From contig CP136061.1 in NCBI GenBank assembly GCA_032622095.1, positions 258,014,077 to 258,078,076 on the forward strand: 64,000 bases of DNA. Direction: 5' to 3'. This document shows, one piece after another, positions 49,021 to 58,644 of this stretch. The notes beneath the pieces were generated by a model. That model was not told the DNA's origin. It saw only the letters and a list, made by a program, of their open reading frames with translations, and made no database searches. This DNA is from Siphonodentalium dalli (lineage: Eukaryota > Mollusca > Scaphopoda > Gadilida > Siphonodentaliidae). A program made the position numbers and the translations under genes. The number at the start of each line of letters is the position of its first letter. Within the stretch, counting starts at the first letter, position 1.

Positions 49021-50929
49021 CAAAGCTGGATAACATCAGGACATCTATTGTACCCTCTTTTATCAGACCAATGGTGGTTCTTTGCTAGGGGAACAGATAT
49101 CGACTATGCCGATATATATGGGGTTGGCATGACACGACTATACTACTCAGGACTGGGAAAGTCAATGTGTATCTAATATGTCCAATATGTCTGCTAAGTA
49201 AAATGTCATGACTCTTAGACTGTGTAATAAACACAACACCCAATTCACTCTGAGTTGACCAGCTTAACTAGAGCCGAGACCGATATAGAACACAAGATGG
49301 ATTTATTCACAATTAGTCAACAAGAAAATACATGTATAACAAACAAACTTGTAACAAAATCTATGACTACTTGGATCATTAGTGTACAACTTGCGGAAAA
49401 TTAATAGGTGTAATTAACTCAGGTCTTATATCCGCTATAAGTTGACTAACCGGAATATGTATGGAATATAGGTATAAGATAGCTATGACTGGTTAACACA
49501 CAATCGATACGAACCAACGTATTCAATAAAAACACGCTATAACAACTATGTGACCTGAGTTACACAGCAGACATACTGTACTGTATGCGCTAACTTATTA
49601 GCATGGACTGAGCTTAAGACATTAACTTAAGCGATATGTCACTTGATAATACTGATTGACAGATAATAGACAAACTTGAACGTCTCCAACTAACCTGGAC
49701 AAATTACAGAAGTTCCAGGATTCAAGATTGTTCTGCATAATTAATCGACTACATCGAGCTACCTGTGAGGAGTATATTAGGAGCATGGTAACCTTACATG
49801 ACTGGTTGACCCTGGATAGTGCTGGACGACCTTTTTGGCACCTGATGATGGACTGATTGGAGGGATACATCCGGGATGAGCACAATACCTGACAGTGACA
49901 TCGGCACGGCAATCGACCAAATAGTAACCATCACGCAGCATCAGGATTTATATAACAAGGGACCAGCTTCTGACCACATCATCACCATGGGCTATAGCAC
50001 TAGCACTAGTAGCAGCAATTCAGTGCAATATATTAAATTCATCAGTCTGACCAGTCATAATGATAACTCCCATCAGTGTCATCACATTCTATGGTGGTAA
50101 ACTTCAATCTGAGCACTCGATTTGGTCAACATCAACCTTCTGTGGATTTAGCTACATCTCCTCGCAGTAGTATAGATAGGTATGGCTAGGCTCCTTGCTG
50201 GATGGTCCGGAATAGCTGAAATACCCCTAATTCCTCACAGGTAACTACAGGTAAAAACATTCCACCAAATAGACTAAGTCCAAAAAGTCCCTAAATTAGG
50301 CTAAAACTGCATAAAAATACGCTAAATATTCCATCAAAGTACGGAAAGCGTAATCGGAATAGATAATCACCTTAAAGAACCAGTTTCCCGAAAGGAAATA
50401 CCCAAGAATACTAGATAGAGTATTAAAAGTCCAACGACAAAATACTACGAATTACTATAGAAATTAACCACTGCTGATTACTGTTTACGTTCTGGCAGTT
50501 GGAGTAAACGTAATCACGTAAACACGTGCATGCGAGTGACAACAGGGCAACGGCTCCAACGGTTGGCTCGTATTTATAGCCGGGGTGGTGGCGCCACCAA
50601 TCGTTAGGGTCGCTGCACCAATGGTAACTCGCACGTGCACGTGGGATTTCCCGCGGTACACAAGGATTTGTTTACAAACAATGTGCTACGAATGAAGTTG
50701 CGTAATAATATAAAACGCGAAATAATACGAAGTGATAACTAGTAGAATACGTATAGGAATTACGCCTTCATTAGGTATTTATGCGTAACTGATAAATAAT
50801 GACTTTGAGATGAAATACGGACTGTTATGATAGAAATATTTAGTACAACGAAAATAGGAAATAGTAATAACCGGCAATCGCTACAACTTGTTAGCAATCT
50901 ACTTAAGCTGGAAGTACGGTCAAATAACT
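49021..50929. other. unassigned spacer with a GC-rich patch
   Basis: No gene or repeat family was recognised. Around 50490-50670 the sequence turns CpG-rich (GGTGGTGGCGCCACC, a dyad; CGCACGTGCACGTGGGATT) next to a TATTTATA box at 50571. A promoter is possible, but no attached exon was found. Confidence 0.35.
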
Positions 50930-52367
50930 CTGATAAATGGAGAATCTTCAGACAATAAGTGTTCAGTGAATCTGCGATTTCTCAAAAATGATCGGTTACA
51001 GTTACCTGTAATCTCACTGTTGATTGATTTTCAGTACATTCTAGCATTAGGCCTGAGAAAAAATATTTGATGGTTCGGTTTTTGTTGGATAGGTTCCCGG
51101 GAGCATGTTAGTGCTTCTGTCTTGAGTTCGTCTTGAAGTTTGTCGATATCCTGTTGTAGCACTATCGATCCAGTTTGAGGGTCATTGGTAGTAAATGCAA
51201 TGGGTGTGTTATCGGCAAAGAGTCGAACATTACATTTAATATTTGCAACAATGTCAGTTATAAATACAAGAAACAGAATATGGCCCAATACAGGGGCACT
51301 CCTGGTCTCACCCCCCCCCATTTGGATTGACCATAACGTAGGACAACAAGGTGCTGGCGGTTAGACAGATATGATATGAACAATTGTAAAAGATGCCATG
51401 AAGTTTAAATAGTAAACTGTCGTGCCAGACTTTGTCAAATGCTTTACTATTGTCGGAAAAATAGTAATCGAATGTCATGCCCCTCGTTAAATGAATTAAT
51501 GATATTGTTATATATTTCACACAACTGATTAGAATTTAAGTCAGTGGGCATGAAGCCAGCCTGATGTTCGGTTTAAGTGTGACTTGACTGGAGATAAATC
51601 ATAAGATGTTTGGCGATGCAATTTTTCAAATAATTTGCTCATACAACTCAGAAGTGAAATACGACGATAATTTTCTGGATTGCTACGATCGCCTTTCTTG
51701 TGTATCGATTGCTCGTTTCAATTCCGCGGGAAAGTATGATTCGCGGAGAAAACGGTTAAACATCTGCGAAAGAGACTTGCTCAAGCTTTTACAGTTATTC
51801 AATAATCGCACGCATATACAATCAGGACCAGATGCTTTACCAGGCTGTATTGCCCTCAGCGTGTGGAAAACTTCTAGCTCGGTTATTTCTATACAATTCC
51901 GTGTAGAAAGATCGGGGTCATCAGCTAGCTACTGGATCTGGGGGTTTACATGACCTATCAATTGATACGATGCTGCATAAATAATTATTGAGTACCTCTG
52001 AATTTTCCTCATCGACCGAGAAGATGTTGCCTTGCCAATTTAAAGGTGACACATTGACATATCTATTGGTGGAAAGACGAATAAACGTTGTCCATCACAT
52101 ACTGTCCGTTGTCATGGGATCATGTAGGATGTCTTGCACCATTGTGAGATGTATTCGTTTGGCCGATCTCACTTCATTAATCAAATCATTGCGAATGTGA
52201 CGATATTTACACCAGACTTCGGGGGTATTTCTTCTTTTTGCAATTTTGTGAATTCGTTTTTGCATGACATCAGTCAGTTTTTCTGTTAAAGTACTTTTAT
52301 TCGACTGGTATGTATTCAAACAATTAAGGCCACTCGGAAGATTCTATTTGATTGTTAATGGCAGTAA

Positions 52368-53178
52368 AATCTGCCTGTTCGTACTTATATATTGGTCGTA
52401 TGGCAGGCTCATTCGGGTTTGATGTAGACTATGACGCCCCCTCTACTGTATCGTTACCAGGACTATCCCTACGCACGGGGTCATGACATCATTGTATGTT
52501 TAAATATGCGTGTTCGTACTTATAGATTGTGCGTATGGCAGGCTCATTCGGGTTTGATGTAGACTATGACGCCACCTCAACTGTATCGTTATCATGTCTA
52601 TCCCTACGCACGGGGTCATGACATCCTAGTATGTTTACATCTGCTTGTTCGTACTTATAGATTGTGCGTATGGCAGGCTCATTCGGGTTCGATGTAGACT
52701 ATGACGCCACCTCTACTGTATCGTTATCATGTCTATCCCTACGCACGGGGTCATGACATCCTAGTATGTTTAAATCTGCTTGTTCGTACTTATAGATTGT
52801 GCGTATGGCAGGCTCATTCGGGTTCGATGTAGACTATGACGCCACCTCTACTGTATCGTTATCAGGTATATCCCTACGCACGGGGTCATGACATCCTAGT
52901 ATGTTTAAATCTGCTTGTTCGTACTTATAGATTGGTAGTATGGCAGGCTCATTCGGGTTTGATGTAGACTATGACGCCACATCTACTGTATCGTTAGCAG
53001 GTATATCCCTACGCACGGGGTCATGACATCCTAGTGTGTTTAAATCTGCTTGTTCGTATTTATAGATTGTGTGTATGGCAGGCTCATTCGGGTTTGATGT
53101 AGACTATGACGCCACCTCTACTGTGTCGTTATCAGGTCTATCCCTACGCACGGGGTCATGACATCCTAGTATGTTTAA
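52368..53178 (-). repeat. 135-bp tandem repeat inside LINE relic 4, six copies
   Basis: ATGGCAGGCTCATTCGGGTT starts at 52401, 52535, 52670, 52805, 52940 and 53075, giving periods of 134 then 135 four times. Read on the minus strand in the LINE frame, each unit gives LGCHDPVRRDRPDNDTVEVA, a stop, then STSNPNEPAIRTIYKYEQAD. The first half is early endonuclease and the second is the linker after the endonuclease. So a unit spans the junction of an internal deletion. The same TAG is in every copy, meaning amplification began after the element had died. Confidence 0.9.
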
Positions 53179-53301
53179 GTCGTTTGTGTTATGTTTTGTT
53201 CCAAGCTAGGACTCATCGCAATTTTGTATTTGAGTGGAAAGAACTTCTAATATCAGAACGAAGCTCTGCTCGTTCAAGTGGAAAACTAATAGTTCATTAT
53301 A

Positions 53302-53334
53302 TGGTCCAGGGTCGGGGTTCAGCAATACATTACC
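53302..53334 (-). other. degenerate 2A-like motif in LINE relic 4
   Basis: The residues SGNVLLNPDPGP precede the endonuclease-like region, in the place where many 2A-bearing LINEs have SGDVELNPGP. Here Asp is Asn, Glu is Leu, and two extra residues (Asp-Pro) split NPGP, so ribosome skipping is not expected from this copy. Confidence 0.6.
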
Positions 53335-53552
53335 AGATATTATTAGTAATTGTCTGAACCATGTTGACATTCCAACTACGTTCGTAATTGTATATGCACA
53401 TGTCAATTTAGGTTTACTATTTTTGGTTAATAGTATATGATTTACGAACTCGTCGTCCCATTTCATAGTCGACACAATCAATAATATGTGTTAGAGTTTG
53501 ATTCGGTTCGTTCCGTTGATGGATAGGTTTATGAAGTAGAGTACACGTTTAG

Positions 53553-53844
53553 ATGTATATGGATCACATCGGTATTTACGTTTTACGTATCGCTCGCGAC
53601 TGTAGAATAAGCAAACCTGTGATCTATGGTAGTCATTCGGGATCATTGTGGTACGACATTTCGATCAAACATAGTTGGTGGACAGGCTTCCTCGTTTGGG
53701 GCGACGTTCGACCAGATGCAAGATTGTTGTTTACCATATATAATAACAGTGAGTTGCAGGGTAGATATCAAATAAGTAAAACTGATAAAAGAACAAACAT
53801 AACAAAAAACGTATTCGTGTTAGAGAATAAAACGGTCCTTAATG
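53553..53844 (+). CDS. candidate coding exon, unidentified, weak Ig-like look
   Basis: A 98-codon frame directly follows a possible acceptor (CGTTTAG before ATG) and ends at TGGGTAAGT, a good donor. The stop codon at its end exists only because translation reads into that donor. The sequence contains HSWWTGFLVWGDVRPDARLL and YNNSELQGRYQISKTD, alternating hydrophobic and polar residues with a Trp pair and a GRYxI pattern reminiscent of an Ig-like strand F but without the Cys. I cannot name the protein and see no neighbouring exon. It lies about 70 bp from LINE relic 4 on the other strand. Confidence 0.3.
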
Positions 53845-53849
53845 GGTAA

Positions 53850-54163
53850 GTTCAACGTATATGTATATGTTTTCGTTAGTGACAGTTGGGAGGACGCCAA
53901 GTCCATGCGGTTGCGTGGGCATTGTAGTATGACATTATGCAACCATTCTTTACTCAATGTTGGACAAGGAGTTTCATATTAAGTAGTATATAATAGTATT
54001 ATTGTCATGATAATGATATGCGTTATAGTATATGTACTGTGTATAAATGATATTCAATAATGATAGCGTGGATGTATGTGGTTTTGGCCAAAAAGCTCGT
54101 GGCGATAATCGTTTGCATGTCGATAACTCTATCCAATTGTTGCAAACTCGGCAAAGCATTCGG
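53850..54163. other. unassigned AT-rich spacer
   Basis: Nothing was recognised apart from a loose TATTATTGTCATGATAATGA dyad near 53995-54014. Confidence 0.35.
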
Positions 54164-54298
54164 TATGTGCCCCCTAGTTTACCCCATAGGAACTTTACCA
54201 AATTCCTAAAACTATTTTATTTCAGTGACCTGTTACTACTGAATATGTATTTATCCTATGGAAATTTGGTAAAATTCCTAAGATTATTTTATATCAGC
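54164..54298 (+). repeat. dispersed repeat P, copy 1
   Basis: Begins TATGTGCCCCCTAGTTTACC and ends CCTAAGATTATTTTATATCA. Internally AAATTCCTAAAACTATTTTA and AAATTCCTAAGATTATTTTA are two diverged copies of one phrase. A second copy of the whole lies at 55762-55874. Confidence 0.8.
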
Positions 54299-54304
54299 CT
54301 GCAC

Positions 54305-54400
54305 AAGTGTACAATTTCATTGGACTGAGAAACTACCTAGTATATACCGGTATGAACCTATTTATAATATAATTGATCTTATGTGGCATTTGTGTGCACA
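54305..54400 (+). repeat. dispersed repeat Q, copy 1
   Basis: AATTTCATTGGACTGAGAAA, then CTACCTAGTATATACCGG, then GATCTTATGTGGCATTTGTG. It is matched by 54898-55000 with small gaps. Confidence 0.75.
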
Positions 54401-54776
54401 CATATATTCCCTTATATTCGGTCTGAAACTTAAAGGTACTCAATTCCGATTTGATGGTTACCATATCATCAGATTCCAACATCATCAGATTCCAACAACA
54501 ACAAAGATTTTGAAATGCCGCTATAGTTATCGGAATCGATAAATTGCCCAAAAATAATGCTAACCACCGCCAACTATAGTATAAAATTTCCCAAAACCTG
54601 TTTATTAATAGTTTGTCCAACAAAATTTTGCCGGTTTCTCAAATATCTGACTTGATTTTAGAGTTATCCATCTTCATCCAATAATTGGTTCTGTAGACAG
54701 CCTTCTCATCGACTTTTTACTAGGCCACTAAGTATTCCAGGTGGCGAAAAATAACAGACATTCTCTCCACTCAAAG

Positions 54777-54830
54777 CCAAATAAAAAAAAATAAAAAAAA
54801 TAAAGAAATAAAAAGAAATTAATTGAGGGG
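54777..54830. repeat. A-rich simple sequence
   Basis: Runs of AAATAAAAAAAA and AAAGAAATAAAAAG. It could be the tail of a short retroposed sequence, but no body was recognised. Confidence 0.6.
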
Positions 54831-54897
54831 CGCTAGACCGGATTGAGTACCTTTAAAGTAACGCTGAAGTTATTTAACAGTGCTAAACAAACACATG

Positions 54898-55000
54898 CGG
54901 ATAATTTCATTGCACTGAGAAACTACACAGTATATATGAACCAACCATAATATTATATAAGTTAATAACTGATCTAGTGTGGCATTTTGTGTGCAATAAA
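54898..55000 (+). repeat. dispersed repeat Q, copy 2
   Basis: AATTTCATTGCACTGAGAAA, then CTACACAGTATATATGAACC, then GATCTAGTGTGGCATTTTGT. Partner of 54305-54400, about 590 bp away. Confidence 0.75.
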
Positions 55001-55061
55001 TTGAGCATATGTATCCTTTGAAACTGGCCTCAAACTTGAAGCAACGTCTGTTATTAATTAA

Positions 55062-55198
55062 CCCTTCCACGACTGGAACTTCCTGAAATTTTTAGAAAAC
55101 CCTGTGCCGGTGCTTTCTCTTGTATGTGCGATTCTCCTGTGGGGAAACTTGCATATATGGGAAAGTGCAGGACCAGCACGGCTCCCATCGTGGAAGGG
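55062..55198. mobile_element. 137-bp piggyBac-like MITE
   Basis: TTAA at 55058-55061 and again at 55199-55202 frame an element starting CCCTTCCACGA and ending TCGTGGAAGGG, an 11-bp perfect inverted repeat. A TTAA duplication plus CCYT-type ends is the signature of the piggyBac superfamily. The inside has no coding capacity and further short dyads (CCTGTGCCGGTGCTTTC against GAAAGTGCAGGACCAGCACGG). It is a non-autonomous element, probably mobilised by a piggyBac transposase elsewhere in the genome. Confidence 0.85.
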
Positions 55199-55202
55199 TT
55201 AA

Positions 55203-55761
55203 CAGAGCCAAAATACGACAAACTCTTACATGTGTCTATTTTAAACATGTCTAAGGCAGCAACAATTTGATACCCTGGTTTACAAAATCCTCCTACAATT
55301 TTTCCTCAATATTGTAAATGATAAAACTTTTTATATGATTGGTTTATGTTCAAGGAGATTAAAATATGAAGCTAGCAGTCAGTGGACCAGTGGAGAAGAA
55401 GATATATTTTTTGATGGCGAGTCTCCCTATTGCTTTCAGATATTCTTCCATCGTTTATATAGTTTTGTGGGAAGAAATACCTAACATTATCCTATAATTT
55501 GATCAAAATTCAACATACCGGTAATAAAAGATCAAGTAGAATTAAAGTACAATTCTACTTTTTGTCAACTGCTGCGGTGGTCATGCAAGATTTAATTTTG
55601 TCCTTAACCTCGGGCATCGACTTAATTTAGCTGACAATCCAAATGCATGTAAATCAGGCTAATTAAGTTTGAATTTAGTTGAATTAAATTTGAAATTAAT
55701 TCAATTAATTTAAATCATTGCGGCCTAACCGGAAGTTATTCCTATTCCTAACAATATATGA
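55203..55761. other. unassigned AT-rich spacer
   Basis: No gene or repeat beyond a patch of TTTGAATTTAGTTGAATTAA-like simple repetition near 55670-55715. Confidence 0.35.
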
Positions 55762-55874
55762 TATGTGCCCCCTAGTTTACCCCATAAGACTATTTTATTT
55801 CAGTGACATGTTACTGAATATGTATTTATCCTATGGAAATTTGGTATAATTCCTAAGATTATTTTATATCAGTG
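55762..55874 (+). repeat. dispersed repeat P, copy 2
   Basis: Matches 54164-54298 but lacks about 20 bp after TTTACCCCATA, removing one of the two internal phrase copies. The rest is nearly identical (TATGTATTTATCCTATGGAA then ATTTGGTA). Confidence 0.8.
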
Positions 55875-56799
55875 ACTTGGAAGCTTTACATTCAGATCAT
55901 TTTTGCTTCCCACAAAATGTGTCAGAAATTTGTTTTATGAGAGTCCAAACATATACCCTATACTGTAACTTTAAAGTATACAATCAGCCATTAACATAAA
56001 CCTTGGCACCTCCCAATCTCCAGCACATAAAGCGAATTATGGTAAATAAACGATACGTTGCAGGTTTTGCTCTCCACAAAGTGTGATAGAAACAAACTTG
56101 GGTGACCTCACCATGTTACAGTATACCATATAATATTATCTAACCTCTTTCACTGACACCCCCACCCTTTCCAGCCAACAACCTTCCAGTCATCATACCA
56201 CCCCTTCCCCACCCGAGGTCATAAATACCAGTTTTAGGGATGGAATGTCTCTTCCGGAAAAAAAAAAATAATAAATAAATAAATAAATTCTTGAAAAACT
56301 AATTTAAAGGCTTAATTCAGGATCATGATATTTTATGAGTATATGTTCTACTTTAGTAGAATAATACCAAGCCAATTACATTCTTACAATTACAATAATA
56401 GATATAAAAATTGCGCTGAGTAAATCATATGAGATTGAAAAATTAGACTATGATAAGAGACATTCTCGTCCCAACCTTCGAATAAAATACCAAATTCTAC
56501 GGTAGTTAATTATCATTTATGGGAAACTTACTACCAATCTATCTTACATGTATATGTATGATTCTCGTATTTCCTTTCTCAAAAATGGTACAATGGTATT
56601 GACTTGAGACATCAAGCAATATTGATACTCTAGTAACTAATAATAATAATAAGTTTATCAAGATCAGTGCCAATGACATAGCACAAGCCTCACCCTTATC
56701 TTTTTTGTCATAACCACTGCAAGTATGCAAATTAAAACATACAAATTTCCCTTCAAAATCGAATACATTTCAAACATTATGATTCACCCCTTTATAGTG

Positions 56800-56830
<31 letters not shown>

Positions 56831-58105
56831 AGCACCCCAAACCCAGATATAGATTAAATGTCTTTACAAACGACCGAACACCAATCAACTAAGTTGACTT
56901 TACTTCTCTGAATTCAACTTCAAGGCACATGCATAATAAATATATTACAACTGCTTTAGTATCATACCGGTACTTGTACATTTATTTCCTAGTGAAGAAA
57001 GAACATTCTTTGGACAATGCCACATACTGGGCAAGCAATGCTGCAAATACTAGTATGGAAAACTCATCCCAAAATTATAATATATGTTAATTCATCGCTT
57101 ATCACAAAATTATAATATAAGTCATTTCATCTAGTTTTTTCAGAGGGATTAAGATTGAGCTTCTGCAATGGTATCAATAAGAGTCAACAAATAGTTATAT
57201 TTATTATACTTATCTGTAATATTTGAGACGTTTTTGTTTTTGTTTTTAGCCTGTATTGAAAATTGAACACATGAAAGTAATCTTACCAAAAATATTATAC
57301 GAACAATTAAAAGCCATTAGAATATACAGGTATTATTCAGTGTAATTTATTAACAGCTAAACAACCTTGGCAGCAAATTTTGTCAATTACTAAACCAAAC
57401 CTGTCACGCTTACATATTTAGCATAGTTTATATGTTTTATGCTTTCAAATATACAAAGTTAAAGTTTTTGCATTTACAGCAACTAGTGCAAAGTTATAAC
57501 ATAAAGAAATAAGTTTACAGATATACTATAAAAGTTGCCTGTGACACAAGCTACTGCATACCATCGCAGAAGACTCAACACCACTATTATTACATAAACA
57601 CTGTAAGTATGCAAACTATAGTATGCAGCTCCATGTTTATAACGAAATCATATCTCAGACATTTAGCACTCACCTAAACATTCTTGAACTGTCACCCCGA
57701 TGCACAAAATATATAATGTTAAAACGCAAAGTAAACTCGCTGACAGTCACCGTTCATTTTGTTAGTATCAACAAATACAAAGTAGGTCAAACTACTTGAA
57801 CTGTATAATATCGTTCCCGAAATCCATGCATCGTTGAAAGTCGTGACAAATTACCTTATTAGTCCACGAATTTATAACGCCAACTTGACTATTACATAAC
57901 CTCAAAACAAGGAATAAGCAGGACCGAATATGGTGACTCCTTCCACAGAATGTAGATCCTAAAACGCTTTCCACAAGATTTCTATCCACCGAAACGTGCG
58001 CTCATAAAATATATATATTTTTTTTAGGGTCACGCGGTCAATCTCGGCGATATATACGGAAACCGAAACGAACAATAACTCTACCTTATATGGTCGACAT
58101 TATGG
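55875..58105. other. unassigned AT-rich region with A-tracts
   Basis: More than 2 kb without a recognisable gene. It holds an A-run followed by (AAAT)n at 56260-56287 and an uninterrupted run of about 30 A's at 56800-56828. Both could be retroposon tails, but I could not delimit a body. Confidence 0.4.
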
Positions 58106-58200
58106 CTCATAAATATAGTTATGTATGTGTGTGTATATGTATACACGTGTATGTATATGTATATGTATGTGTATGTATGTATGTATGCGTCTATGTATAG
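58105..58200. repeat. TATG/TG microsatellite
   Basis: About 95 bases of TATGTATATGTGTGTATG-type simple sequence, somewhat interrupted (ACACGTG, GCGTC). Confidence 0.85.
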
Positions 58201-58644
58201 CCCATGGCTATAGAATATATAAGCGATTCATGTGGAAGGATGCACACAACTATTCCAACTAAAAAACAAATCCTGCTTCTTTTATAATTCAAAATCTATC
58301 CCATAGCTAGAAGAACCCCCTTCGATCGACCACATCATTCATGTACCTCACGTATATGACACATCTCTTTATATGTACATGTGTAATCACCTCATCCAGT
58401 ATCTACTTACAAAGTAGCAATGCTGACCCATTTACTTCACCGATTATTCATGTTGTTTTCATGTTTGCTCATGTTTTCTTCATTATTTGTATCACCTTTT
58501 CCGGTCGATCTAGAAAACTTCCTCAATCTATTGTAAAACAATCACACAGAAATGAAATCAACCCACCACACCCGGTCCTCAGCCTCTCCTACGAAATGAC
58601 TACAAATCAAGTGTCCAGTCCGTACACGGTCCCGCTTACAGTGA

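Larger units (their letters stand above)
50930..53481 (-). pseudogene. LINE relic 4: 2A leader, internally deleted endonuclease, dead reverse transcriptase
   Basis: A minus-strand non-LTR element read right to left. A leader MSTWFRQLLIISG with a 2A-like NVLLNPDPGP comes first, then FHLNEQS (endonuclease start, normally FHxNIRS). An endonuclease remnant NILGCHDPVRRDRPDND and a 135-bp tandem repeat replace most of the domain. The linker YKYEQADF and KLTDVMQKRIHKIAKRR follow. RT then reads ITELEVFHTLRAIQPGKASG, IHKKGDRSNPENYRRISLL one frame over, SKAFDKVWHDSLLFKLHGI, APVLGHILFLVFITDIV and finally LFADN where an active enzyme needs FADD. Frameshifts and stops are many. The C-terminal end fades near 50930. 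It is a CR1/L2-like relic by layout. Confidence 0.85.

Noticed and set aside
48451-49023. 190-codon minus-strand frame with VDDPAAVPPYPLYQ repeats
   Set aside because: It is a translation of the 77-bp minisatellite. The repeat moves between frames from copy to copy, which a selected protein would not allow.
50490-50670. CpG-rich patch with TATTTATA as a possible promoter
   Set aside because: No downstream exon, initiator or conserved element could be linked to it.
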